Assembly (NCBI GenBank): GCA_011391755.1 | Contig: JAABPZ010000024.1 | Location: 1 to 7,136, forward strand | Length of the DNA: 7,136 nucleotides | DNA from: Methanothrix sp. | GTDB lineage: Archaea > Halobacteriota > Methanosarcinia > Methanotrichales > Methanotrichaceae | Reading direction: 5' to 3' | Shown here: positions 1 through 6,026 of the stretch, piece after piece | How positions within the stretch are numbered: position 1 is the first letter of the stretch | Layout: each line of letters begins with the position of its first letter | Translations under genes and position numbers: made by a program | The notes under the pieces: generated by a model | Seen by the model: the letters and a program-made list of their open reading frames with translations, nothing else | Told to the model about the DNA's origin: nothing | The model's database searches: none

Positions 1-90
1 TGTGCCTTTGTGGTTTGGTTTTTTGGGTAGGGATGAGAGGCTAGAGCTTACTACCACGCTCACCACAAAGTCACAAAGGCACAAAGACGG
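1..90. repeat. Inverted, CACAAAG-unit intergenic repeat at the left edge
   Basis: Bases 1-12 (TGTGCCTTTGTG) are the exact reverse complement of 72-83. The right arm consists of three CACAAAG units spaced every 8 nt (64-70, 72-78, 80-86), and CTTTGTGGT at 6-14 also matches the first of these units in reverse (62-70). The loop of about 59 bp shows no gene. Intergenic repeats built from such CACAAAG/CTTTGTG words are, from memory, dispersed in many archaeal and bacterial genomes, so this is probably a non-coding REP/MITE-like copy. The left end may continue outside the window. No transposase or target duplication is visible. Confidence 0.5.
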
Positions 91-170
91 CTCGACCTAA
101 GCTCGCCCATGATCCACTTTTCGTCTTCGCTCTCGAAAGGATCAAATCCTTGTACATCTTTAGTCGTCCA

Positions 171-176
171 GAAGGA
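171..176 (+). promoter_or_regulatory. Shine-Dalgarno site deciding the serA start
   Basis: GAAGGA lies 6 nt before the ATG at 183. It supports that start over the upstream in-frame TTG at 150 and the ATG at 177, neither of which has a spaced SD. Homologous PGDH proteins also begin with a strand resembling MKVLVSD. Confidence 0.6.
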
Positions 177-182
177 ATGCTC

Positions 183-1760
183 ATGAAGGTTCTTGTCAGT
201 GATTCATTAGCCGAAGAAGGCGTAAATAGGCTTTTGTCGGGATCAGAGGTTGATGTCATCACCAACCTCTCCCCCGAGGAGCTTATCGAGAAGATAAAGG
301 ATTACGATGCTCTGGTTATCCGCAGCGGAACCAAGGTCACGGCCGATGTCATCAAAGCCGCAGACCGGCTCAAGGTCATCGGCAGAGCCGGTGTGGGCAT
401 TGACAACGTGGATGTGGAGGCGGCCACGAAAAGGGGCATCATCGTGCTCAATACCCCGGGTGGAAACACCATCTCGGCGGCCGAGCATACCATTGCCATG
501 ATGATGGCCTTAGCCAGAAATATCCCCCAGGCCAATGCAGCGCTCCACAAGGGCGAGTGGAACCGCAAGAAGTACACCGGCGTCGAGTTCTTCAACAAGA
601 CCTTAGGCGTGGTGGGTCTGGGCCGGGTTGGCGCTGAGGTGGCGGCGCGCATGAAGTCTTTCGGCATGCAAATTCTGGCTTACGATCCCTTTGTAACAGA
701 GGAGCGTGCCAAGGAGATGGGCATCACCCTGGGCGATCTGGAGACAGTGCTTCGTGGCGGCGACTTCATCACCGTGCATACGCCCCTCACCAATGAGACG
801 AGAAACCTCATCGACGAGGATGAGTTCAAAATCATGAAGAGCGGCGTGCGCATAGTCAACTGCGCTCGGGGCGGCATCATCAACGAAGCCGCTCTGGCCA
901 AAGCCGTAGCGGATGGAAAGGTGGCAGGAGCTGCCATTGATGTCTTCACCAAGGAACCGCCCACCGGAAATCCCATGCTGGATCAGGAGAAGATCATAGT
1001 CACGCCTCACCTGGGAGCCTCGACCGCCGAGGCGCAGGTAAATGTGGCCCTGGCTGTGGCCGATCAGATCCTGGCCATCGCTAGAGGGGGTCTACCCACC
1101 AATGCCATCAACATGCCGGCCATCTCACCTGAGACTCTGGCCGTCATGGAGCCGTTCATGAAATTGGCCGAGAAGATGGGAGCATTGCTTGGCCAGCTTG
1201 TGGGAACGGGCCTTGATACTCTGGAGCTGATTTACAGCGGAACGTTGGCCGAGAAGGATGTCAGGCCCGTGACCATATCCGCCATCATTGGTCTGTTGGG
1301 CTCTCTCATGGGAGACGGCTCCGTCAACTTCGTTAATGCCCAGAGGACACTCAAGGAGATGGGCGTCAAACTCCTGGAGAGCAAGACCGAATCTGCCAAT
1401 GGATACAGCAATGCCATTACCCTGAAGCTGACCCGGAACGGCGCGGCGACAGTTGTGCAGGGCACAGTCTCCGGAAACAAGGAAAAGCGCATCGTTCAGC
1501 TCAATGAATACCATACCTACATCCCCTCGGAGGGAGATATGGTGATCGCCATCATCGAGGACCGGCCCAACATCATCGGCCCGTGCTGCGTGGTTCTGGG
1601 GGAGGGCAAGATCAACATCGGCGGAATGCACGTGGGCCGCATAGCGGCAGGCCTGCCCCAGCTCATGGTGCTGAGCGTGGATCATCTGGCAACCGATGAG
1701 ATCATGAAGAAGCTATGTGCTGTGCCGGGAGTGACCAGCGCCAAGATGGTGGAGCTGTAA
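183..1760 (+). CDS. serA: D-3-phosphoglycerate dehydrogenase (long form, with ACT domain)
   Basis: Cytoplasmic NAD-dependent enzyme that oxidises 3-phosphoglycerate to 3-phosphohydroxypyruvate, the first committed step of phosphorylated serine synthesis. From the ATG at 183 it has 525 residues, the usual length of the long PGDH form. The N-terminal part is the split substrate-binding domain. The Rossmann loop GLGRVG is at 145-150. The catalytic set is R229 (in NCARGG), E258 (in TKEPP) and H276 (in TPHLGAST), with the family's usual spacing. An intervening allosteric substrate-binding domain covers roughly 315-450, and a C-terminal ACT domain runs from about 453 to 525 (EDRPNIIG, then KINIGGMHVGR). 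D460 and N478 sit where serine-contacting residues lie in related long PGDHs, so feedback inhibition by serine is likely. It appears monocistronic: a strong terminator follows and no serB or serC is adjacent. Intact, with no oddities. Confidence 0.96.
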   Translation: MKVLVSDSLAEEGVNRLLSGSEVDVITNLSPEELIEKIKDYDALVIRSGTKVTADVIKAADRLKVIGRAGVGIDNVDVEAATKRGIIVLNTPGGNTISAAEHTIAMMMALARNIPQANAALHKGEWNRKKYTGVEFFNKTLGVVGLGRVGAEVAARMKSFGMQILAYDPFVTEERAKEMGITLGDLETVLRGGDFITVHTPLTNETRNLIDEDEFKIMKSGVRIVNCARGGIINEAALAKAVADGKVAGAAIDVFTKEPPTGNPMLDQEKIIVTPHLGASTAEAQVNVALAVADQILAIARGGLPTNAINMPAISPETLAVMEPFMKLAEKMGALLGQLVGTGLDTLELIYSGTLAEKDVRPVTISAIIGLLGSLMGDGSVNFVNAQRTLKEMGVKLLESKTESANGYSNAITLKLTRNGAATVVQGTVSGNKEKRIVQLNEYHTYIPSEGDMVIAIIEDRPNIIGPCCVVLGEGKINIGGMHVGRIAAGLPQLMVLSVDHLATDEIMKKLCAVPGVTSAKMVEL

Positions 1761-1789
1761 AAAAAGTAATATTGAAATCGATTCATTTG

Positions 1790-1822
1790 ACCTGGCGGGC
1801 GCGCTTTTCCCGCCAGGTTTTT
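1790..1822 (+). terminator. Hairpin plus T-tract terminator of serA
   Basis: A perfect 10-bp stem (ACCTGGCGGG at 1790-1799 with CCCGCCAGGT at 1809-1818) closes a 9-nt loop and runs straight into TTTTT (1818-1822), 30 nt after the serA stop. It has the form of an intrinsic terminator. Archaeal termination depends mainly on the T-tract, so the stem may also protect the 3' end. Confidence 0.8.
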
Positions 1823-1848
1823 GTCTAAGCGGTGCGCCTCACAACTTT

Positions 1849-1868
1849 CTCATGAGGTCCATATAAAA
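1849..1868 (+). promoter_or_regulatory. Candidate TATA box with upstream palindrome for the 1974 gene
   Basis: ATATAAAA at 1861-1868 is the best TATA-like word ahead of the secreted-protein gene. A transcript starting about 25 nt later, near 1890, would carry a leader of roughly 80 nt. The 8-bp palindrome CTCATGAG at 1849-1856 lies directly upstream, where BRE and activator contacts would fall. The assignment is by position and composition only. Confidence 0.4.
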
Positions 1869-1881
1869 CATAGTTTTTTAC

Positions 1882-1908
1882 ATTATCAATAATATCTAAA
1901 TTGATAAT
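1882..1908. promoter_or_regulatory. 9-bp perfect dyad, possible operator
   Basis: ATTATCAAT (1882-1890) is the exact reverse complement of ATTGATAAT (1900-1908), with a 9-bp AT-rich spacer. The dyad covers the expected transcription start of the downstream gene if the TATA word at 1861 is used. Its geometry, with about 18 bp between arm centres, fits a dimeric HTH regulator or an RNA stem, but no regulator gene is next to it. Confidence 0.4.
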
Positions 1909-1917
1909 CTATCTTAG

Positions 1918-1932
1918 CCTGTCACCGACAGG
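1918..1932 (+). other. Small leader hairpin
   Basis: CCTGTC (1918-1923) and GACAGG (1927-1932) pair perfectly around a 3-nt ACC loop, 41 nt before the ATG at 1974. If transcribed it is a tight stem in the 5' leader. No known riboswitch is recognised and no T-tract follows, so a terminator role is unlikely. Confidence 0.35.
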
Positions 1933-1973
1933 ATACAAGGTGGGTGTAAAAAATAGAATCGAGGCGAGAAGAC

Positions 1974-2975
1974 ATGGTTAAAATTGATTTTCTGGTTAAA
2001 ATAAGCATTTTGTTGCTACTTATGATGATATCTGCACAAGGTCAGCCGGACTTTGGTCAGACCTACACGGATAGTCAATACGCAAATGAAGTTTATCCAT
2101 CAGATCAATACTCATCGACCGTACCTACCGGAGCTCCGGTTCCTGTGGCACCAGACAGCCCGCAAGAACTCGGCCTGCAGATACCATCAGAGTCAGCCAC
2201 TTATACAGAGGCTCCGACTGCCGCAGAGACCAGCAGGGCTTTGATTCCAGCTGATGCAGCTTATGCAGCCAGCTCGGCTAATGCAGACGAAGCGGCTTAT
2301 GCAATGCAGTATACTGGTGGACAGGTCAATGGCGATGTCCAGAAAGCCCAGTACTCTGTAGGCAATCCTTCTTCGTCCATGATGGTTATTCCTCAGAGCG
2401 CTACAGCGACTAACAAGCTTTACGTATCTTATGTTCCTCAGACGGTTGCCGGCTGCCGGCTTTACGGCTGGCTGCCCATGTGGCTCCAGACCTCCGTCTC
2501 AGGTCCCATATGGTTTTATGAGTGGTATCCGAGCGGGCAGCTCAGCGTCAATTACCTGGGGATTGCCTCGAGGGGATGGCAGAAGAAATGGTTTAACGCA
2601 GATACATCGGGTTGGCACATACTGCAGTACAACTCTCGAGGTTGGAGCAACTACATTTACATCTACGTCTACCCCGCAAGCTCGGGCCGCTGGACCGATC
2701 AGGGGCCTTATACGGGATCAACATCAACGACCACACCGTCCTATTCAGGAACGTCTGATGTGACCCTACGGTCAAGCTGGTTAAAGGGGTATGAGGTTTA
2801 CCTGGATGGAAAGTACATAGGAAAAGAGGGGAAAGGGTCCGATATTCTTGACGGGGTTTACAGCTTCCGGGTGCCGGGCAACATGTGGCATACCATAGTG
2901 ATAAGCAAGAATGGACAGAGCTATGATGAGACCGGCACCTTCGTGAGCGGCGCAGCCTACAGGTTTACCCTGTGA
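1974..2975 (+). CDS. Secreted surface protein with Trp-rich module and C-terminal PEGA-like domain
   Basis: Hypothetical 333-residue exported protein. The start is the ATG at 1974 with GAGG at 1961-1964 as a rather distant SD. Residues 1-23 form a Sec signal peptide: charged start, LLLLMM core, likely cleavage near AQG|Q. Residues 24-135 are low-complexity and rich in Ala, Ser, Pro, Tyr and Gln, like a cell-surface stalk. Residues 136-236 are a compact aromatic module with eight tryptophans, including WFYEW, GWQKKWF, GWHILQY and GWSNYIYIYV. A Ser/Thr/Pro linker (about 237-262) leads to 263-333, where VYLDGKYIG followed by DGVYSFRVPG resembles a PEGA-type beta domain of surface proteins. I recall similar Trp-rich proteins in Methanothrix genomes, without known function. 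A carbohydrate, sheath or envelope interaction is only inferred. It stands alone, with its own upstream region and a T-tract after it. Confidence 0.8.
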   Translation: MVKIDFLVKISILLLLMMISAQGQPDFGQTYTDSQYANEVYPSDQYSSTVPTGAPVPVAPDSPQELGLQIPSESATYTEAPTAAETSRALIPADAAYAASSANADEAAYAMQYTGGQVNGDVQKAQYSVGNPSSSMMVIPQSATATNKLYVSYVPQTVAGCRLYGWLPMWLQTSVSGPIWFYEWYPSGQLSVNYLGIASRGWQKKWFNADTSGWHILQYNSRGWSNYIYIYVYPASSGRWTDQGPYTGSTSTTTPSYSGTSDVTLRSSWLKGYEVYLDGKYIGKEGKGSDILDGVYSFRVPGNMWHTIVISKNGQSYDETGTFVSGAAYRFTL

Positions 2976-2989
2976 TGCGCCGTTCGACC

Positions 2990-2996
2990 TTTTTTT
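2990..2996 (+). terminator. T-tract end signal for the 1974-2975 gene
   Basis: Seven consecutive T at 2990-2996, 15 nt after the TGA, with no strong hairpin, fit a U-tract archaeal terminator. The rest of this 64-bp convergent gap also holds GCAGC (3011-3015) opposite GCTGC (3029-3033), a weak stem that could mark the msrBA 3' end on the other strand, though no T-run follows it there. Confidence 0.5.
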
Positions 2997-3039
2997 GCTT
3001 TACGATTTAGGCAGCAGGATTTCTGCAGGCTGCGCTATT

Positions 3040-3990
3040 CTATCTTTTCCTCAACACGTGGCATGCTCCTCCGCCCTGCTTTTCAAAATAGTCCTGATGG
3101 TACTCCTCCGCCGCATAAAAAGTAGAGACGGGGACGATTTGGGTTGTGGCCTTATTCAAATAGACACCGGAGCTGTCGAACTCCTCTTTCGATCTCTTTG
3201 CCGCCTTTCTCTGCTCCTCGTTGTAGTAGAAGATGGCAGAGCGGTACTGCGTGCCCACATCCGGGCCCTGGCGGTTTGGTGTGGTGGGGTCGTGCATCCT
3301 CCAGAAGAGAGAGAGTAGCTCTTCGTAGGACACAACACCGGGATCAAATTTTACCTGTACCGCCTCGGCATGGCCGGTGATGCCGGTACAAACCTGGCGA
3401 TAGAGGGGGTCTGGAGTTGTTCCGCCGGTGTAGCCCACCGTCGTCTCCACCACGCCCTTGGTCTGTTTGAAAAGAGATTCAACACCCCAGAAACAGCCGG
3501 CGGCAAAGATTGCCGTTTGTAGATTTAAACCAGCCTTTTCCGAGCCTTCTGATCTTTCAAATAGCTTCATGTATTCGCCATAGCCCTCTTTTTCCAGATC
3601 CTCCGCCAAAATAAAGTGCAAAGAAGCAGAATTGATGCAGTAGCGCTGTCCCGTGGGATCTGGCCCGTCATCAAATAAATGACCCAGGTGGCAATTGGCG
3701 CTTTTGCTTCGTACCTCTACCCGATCCATGCCGTAGCTACTATCAACCTTGTTGATAACGTTTTCATCTTTTAAGGGCCTGGTGAAGCTGGGCCAGCCGG
3801 TTCCTGAATCGAATTTGTCCCGCGAGCAGAACAGCGGTTCACCGGATACTACATCCACATAAATACCGGCCTTTTTGTTATTCCAGAATTCGTTCTGGAA
3901 TGGCGGCTCGGTGCCGCATTGCTGGGTCACATGGAACTGTAGGGGTGTTAGTCTCTTTTTAATAGAATTATCTGGGGTCAATTTGCACAC
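3040..3990 (-). CDS. msrBA: Bifunctional peptide methionine sulfoxide reductase, MsrB-MsrA fusion
   Basis: A 316-residue cytoplasmic repair enzyme (no signal peptide) that reduces both epimers of protein methionine sulfoxide, normally with thioredoxin. The MsrB domain (about 14-135) comes first: [28 protein letters not shown] and the catalytic C118 in [11 protein letters not shown]. It lacks the two CxxC zinc pairs and has T64 where the common resolving Cys sits; C25 and C55 are possible substitutes. The MsrA domain (about 157-316) has the catalytic C166 in [17 protein letters not shown] with E209, [11 protein letters not shown] with D244 and Y249, EEYHQDYF, and a C-terminal C310 that probably resolves. 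The B-then-A order is the reverse of many fusions but is known elsewhere. The longest frame starts at the GTG of 3988-3990. However, that GTG is part of an AGAGGTG SD, so the TTG at 3979-3981, 6 nt further on, may be the real start. An in-frame TAG lies 24 nt upstream of the GTG. Confidence 0.96.
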   Translation of the reverse strand: MCKLTPDNSIKKRLTPLQFHVTQQCGTEPPFQNEFWNNKKAGIYVDVVSGEPLFCSRDKFDSGTGWPSFTRPLKDENVINKVDSSYGMDRVEVRSKSANCHLGHLFDDGPDPTGQRYCINSASLHFILAEDLEKEGYGEYMKLFERSEGSEKAGLNLQTAIFAAGCFWGVESLFKQTKGVVETTVGYTGGTTPDPLYRQVCTGITGHAEAVQVKFDPGVVSYEELLSLFWRMHDPTTPNRQGPDVGTQYRSAIFYYNEEQRKAAKRSKEEFDSSGVYLNKATTQIVPVSTFYAAEEYHQDYFEKQGGGACHVLRKR

Positions 3991-3994
3991 CTCT
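3988..3994 (-). promoter_or_regulatory. SD AGAGGTG overlapping the annotated GTG of msrBA
   Basis: On the minus strand AGAGGTG (3994 to 3988) carries GAGGTG, a perfect match to the archaeal anti-SD. It ends on the candidate GTG start and is followed by 6 nt and then TTG (3981-3979). This spacing favours TTG initiation and a protein three residues shorter. Confidence 0.5.
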
Positions 3995-4027
3995 TTAGCG
4001 TTTAAGCAGCAGTGCTACCTCATTTCG

Positions 4028-4043
4028 ACGCATAAAGATGCGT
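4028..4043 (-). promoter_or_regulatory. Candidate msrBA TATA element inside a 6-bp dyad
   Basis: ACGCAT (4028-4033) and ATGCGT (4038-4043) are exact inverted repeats around a 4-nt centre. On the minus strand the centre and downstream arm read CTTTATGCG, a TATA-like word about 25 nt before a start near 4008, which would give a leader of roughly 25 nt that includes the SD. A dyad on the TATA box is a classic place for a repressor. In the plus direction it is followed by TTTTTT (4046-4051), so a terminator-like reading is possible, but no plus-strand gene ends there. Confidence 0.35.
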
Positions 4044-4078
4044 TCTTTTTTGCTGCCAAAATCAAATTCTGCAATCCC

Positions 4079-4096
4079 GGCCCAGGGTTCTGGGCC
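4079..4096. other. 7-bp GC-rich hairpin between the Cys-rich gene and msrBA
   Basis: GGCCCAG (4079-4085) and CTGGGCC (4090-4096) pair perfectly around a 4-nt loop. It lies about 120 nt after the stop of the minus-strand gene at 4213 and about 90 nt before msrBA. It may be a 3'-end stem of the upstream transcript, but the minus-strand sequence after it lacks a clean T-tract. The rest of this 222-bp spacer contains no gene that I can support. Confidence 0.35.
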
Positions 4097-4212
4097 TTGC
4101 GCAGGTGAGGTTTTCTTTACGATTAAAGTGAATTATTCCGTGATATTGGGATAAATTCTTTTGGGCCGTTGAGCCATGTTCTCCATTTTCAATGACCTGA
4201 CATATACATCTT

Positions 4213-4887
4213 CTAGTCGCAGTATCCGTATTCGTTGCATGGCTCAGAGCAGCATTTGTCTTTGCAGGAATACTGCCACGATAAACACCTTTCCGGCGGG
4301 GTGCAGATATTCTTATAATTAGGCATCAATTGTATCGATTTAAATACATCAATAAGCATCGGAGCATCCCTATCGAATTGATCCTCTGGGGCAAAGATCC
4401 CCGCGACAAATTCCACGGTTGTACCATAACCCATCAGCTCATTTGTTACAACCGTAAAGGAGCCTCTTGCCGGGATGCCGTTGACCGCAAATGAACAGCT
4501 CATTGACTTTCCAAAAGCCATAAAGCCGGTATACGAAGCAAACGCATTTGCCAAATCCTGATTATCTTCGTATCCGATAATTCTCATGCCTGTTACCTGG
4601 CTTTCGCCGAGACTGAAATCCTGTGGCATATAATTCTCCAGGTAAGTCTCGGGAGTGGTATATGCCGGCAACATATTGAAGCCCTGATGTAAACGGTTCA
4701 GGGCAATTATCCCCCTTGCCGGATTGGTGGAATCTGATGCCGATATCCCGCAGCATCCCACGCCCACAACCTTCCAGCCCTCCGGCGCAGAAATTGTGTA
4801 ATATACCTCTCCTGGGGGACAATCTATGTCTCCAATGCATGTGCCCAAAGTTGCCATCAGAAGCATCAATGCTAATAAGTATTTCAA
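4213..4887 (-). CDS. Secreted protein with cysteine-rich, knottin-like tail
   Basis: Unrecognised 224-residue exported protein. It starts at the TTG of 4885-4887, 8 nt after a strong AGGAGG. Residues 1-18 are a signal peptide (KYLLALMLLMATLG). C17 could suggest a lipobox, but LGTC has Thr where Gly, Ala or Ser is expected, so lipidation is doubtful. The body (about 25-188) is a probable alpha/beta domain: SAPEGWKVVGVGCCG near the start, TPETYLENYMPQDFS in the middle, and APMLIDVFKSIQL at the end. That outline recalls PsbP/DUF1795-like secreted domains, a weak resemblance by eye. Residues 195-224 hold seven cysteines (C195, 201, 208, 212, 213, 217, 223) spaced as a small disulfide knot; five further cysteines precede them (17, 23, 45, 46, 131). 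It is divergent from the 4978 gene and on the same strand as msrBA but 222 bp away, so probably separately transcribed. Confidence 0.75.
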   Translation of the reverse strand: MKYLLALMLLMATLGTCIGDIDCPPGEVYYTISAPEGWKVVGVGCCGISASDSTNPARGIIALNRLHQGFNMLPAYTTPETYLENYMPQDFSLGESQVTGMRIIGYEDNQDLANAFASYTGFMAFGKSMSCSFAVNGIPARGSFTVVTNELMGYGTTVEFVAGIFAPEDQFDRDAPMLIDVFKSIQLMPNYKNICTPPERCLSWQYSCKDKCCSEPCNEYGYCD

Positions 4888-4895
4888 GGGTCTAT

Positions 4896-4901
4896 CCTCC
4901 T
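4896..4901 (-). promoter_or_regulatory. Strong SD fixing a TTG start
   Basis: The minus strand reads AGGAGG eight nt before TTG at 4887. No ATG or GTG with comparable spacing exists in frame, and the signal peptide begins exactly there, so TTG is the probable initiator. Confidence 0.65.
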
Positions 4902-4938
4902 ATTATTACCATTCCATAGATATTTTTTTGATCACCAA

Positions 4939-4950
4939 GGATAAATATCC
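4939..4950. promoter_or_regulatory. Near-symmetric TATA element of a divergent promoter
   Basis: GGATA (4939-4943), a 2-nt centre and TATCC (4946-4950) form a dyad whose core reads ATAAATAT rightward and ATATTTAT leftward. Rightward, initiation about 26 nt on falls near 4971-4978, at the ATG of the DUF523-DUF1722 gene, which has no SD, so that mRNA would be almost leaderless. Leftward, initiation near 4919 would give a leader of about 30 nt with the AGGAGG site. One element could therefore serve both genes. Confidence 0.45.
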
Positions 4951-4977
4951 TGCCGTCCTATCTACCATGGGTTATTT

Positions 4978-5976
4978 ATGAGGCAGTTTGCAAAGCCGAA
5001 GGTAGTCATCAGCAAGTGCATCGAGTTTGACCATTGCCGATATGATGGCAGCATGATCCCCAGTGATTTCGTCAAAGCTCTCAAGCCCTATGTGGACTTC
5101 CTTCCGGTTTGCGCCGAAATGGAAACGGGTCTCGCAGTTCCCAGAGATACGGTGAGAATCGTCTCGGTTGATGGTGAGATTCGGCTCATGCAGCCGGCCA
5201 CAAACCTGGATGTGACTGACAAAATGAGGGACTTTTCCAGCCGCTTTCTGGCCTCTTTGCCAGAGGTGGATGGATTCATTCTCAAGTATCGATCGCCCTC
5301 TTGCGGCATGAAGGATATCAAGGTCTATTCTTCCGCAAGCGGAGCGGGAGCAATATCGAAAGCATCAGGATTCTTTGGGGGAGCTGTGGTAAGTTCATTT
5401 CCCGATCTTGCCATTGAAGACGAAGGCAGACTGAGAAATTTTAACATCAGAGAGCACTTCCTGACCAAGCTTTATGCCCTGGCAAGCTTCCGGAAAGTCA
5501 GAAGTGAATGCGAGGTCTCCGGTTTAATTCAATTCCAGGAAACCAATAAATTTTTGTTGATGGCCCATAGCCAGAAGGAGAGCCGAATTTTAGGCAATAT
5601 TGTCGCAAATCACGAAGGACTGAACTATTCAAAGCAGGCCGCTCTTTACCGGGAGCATCTGGCAAAAGCGCTCCACAGGCCGCCTAATGCCGCATCAAAG
5701 GCCAATGTATTCATGCACTGCCTGGGATATTTTAAAGACGAACTATCTTTGCCGGAGAAGGAGCATTTCCTGCAGAGCATCAAGAGATACAAAGATAAGA
5801 AAATTCCCTCCACCGCCCTGCTGGCTATGCTGCAGAGCTGGACAGCTCGCTATGGCGAGGAGTACGTTAAGAATCAGACCTTCTTTGAGCCTTTCCCTGA
5901 GGAGCTGGTAGAGCTTTGCCGGGATTCACAATGCGAATGGGCGGGAGAAGAGCTCTTCTTGGGCCGAGGGATATAA
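4978..5976 (+). CDS. DUF523-DUF1722 protein, RudS-like tRNA 4-thiouridine desulfidase
   Basis: A 332-residue cytoplasmic protein. Residues about 8-160 are a DUF523/TudS domain: VVISKC with C14, RYDG at 21-24, PVCAEMETGL with C45 and E47, AVPR, and KYRSPSCG with C109. These three cysteines are the conserved [4Fe-4S] ligands of thiouracil desulfidases, and the cluster's open iron site takes the sulfur. Residues about 183-320 are DUF1722 (YbgA-like): LIQFQETNKFLLMAHS, then RILGNIVAN. The same two-domain architecture is that of bacterial RudS, reported to remove sulfur from 4-thiouridine in tRNA. I infer the same role here; free thiouracil or another thiolated base remains possible. C20 is an extra cysteine near the cluster. 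Start at the ATG of 4978: no SD is visible, and a TATA-like element about 30 nt upstream suggests a leaderless mRNA. The photolyase gene that neighbours ybgA in E. coli is absent here. Confidence 0.88.
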   Translation: MRQFAKPKVVISKCIEFDHCRYDGSMIPSDFVKALKPYVDFLPVCAEMETGLAVPRDTVRIVSVDGEIRLMQPATNLDVTDKMRDFSSRFLASLPEVDGFILKYRSPSCGMKDIKVYSSASGAGAISKASGFFGGAVVSSFPDLAIEDEGRLRNFNIREHFLTKLYALASFRKVRSECEVSGLIQFQETNKFLLMAHSQKESRILGNIVANHEGLNYSKQAALYREHLAKALHRPPNAASKANVFMHCLGYFKDELSLPEKEHFLQSIKRYKDKKIPSTALLAMLQSWTARYGEEYVKNQTFFEPFPEELVELCRDSQCEWAGEELFLGRGI

Positions 5977-5978
5977 AG
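5969..5978 (+). promoter_or_regulatory. Candidate TATA box overlapping the preceding stop codon
   Basis: GATATAAA across the TAA at 5974-5976 is preceded by purine-rich CGAGG, a BRE-like context. Initiation about 26 nt downstream would give a leader of around 40 nt for the 6042 gene. Readthrough from the upstream gene is equally possible, since the gap is only 65 bp. Confidence 0.3.
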
Positions 5979-6006
5979 AAGGGAAAAGGCATATTTGCTG
6001 ATAACG

Positions 6007-6026
6007 TAATTGACTAATTGACTAAT
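6007..6026 (+). repeat. Tandem 8-bp repeat TAATTGAC, 2.5 copies
   Basis: TAATTGAC at 6007-6014 and 6015-6022 is followed by a half copy TAAT (6023-6026), ending on the SD of the next gene. It is probably a slippage duplication. It creates the upstream TTG at 6018 that could be mistaken for a start codon. Confidence 0.6.

Noticed and set aside
1..90. CRISPR array
   Set aside because: The repeated unit is 7-8 nt with no spacers of the needed length, and no cas gene is nearby.
150..182. TTG-initiated N-terminal extension of serA
   Set aside because: The extra 11 residues match nothing expected of PGDH, and GAAGGA is correctly spaced for the ATG at 183 instead.
603..1010. 135-codon open frame on the minus strand inside serA
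   Set aside because: Antisense shadow of the Rossmann and catalytic region, with no recognisable motif or SD.
1125..1685. 186-codon open frame on the minus strand inside serA
   Set aside because: It lies fully antisense to a clear PGDH domain, has no SD, and its composition (many His, Asp and Gln) is typical of a shadow frame in a GC-biased gene.
1823..1973. Riboswitch or tRNA in the spacer after serA
   Set aside because: I found no cloverleaf, GTTCRANNC T-loop motif or known aptamer signature, only short dyads.
2431..2763. 110-codon plus-strand frame inside the secreted-protein gene
   Set aside because: A +1-frame shadow rich in Arg, Pro and Gly, lying wholly within the Trp-rich module and linker of the real gene.
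2995..3318. 107-codon plus-strand frame after the secreted-protein gene
   Set aside because: It mostly overlaps the 3' part of msrBA in antisense. The hydrophobic look comes from reverse-complement codons, and no start signal is visible.
4021..4051. Plus-strand intrinsic terminator (ACGCAT hairpin followed by six T)
   Set aside because: No plus-strand gene ends upstream; the only coding sequence there is msrBA on the opposite strand, so the promoter dyad reading is preferred.
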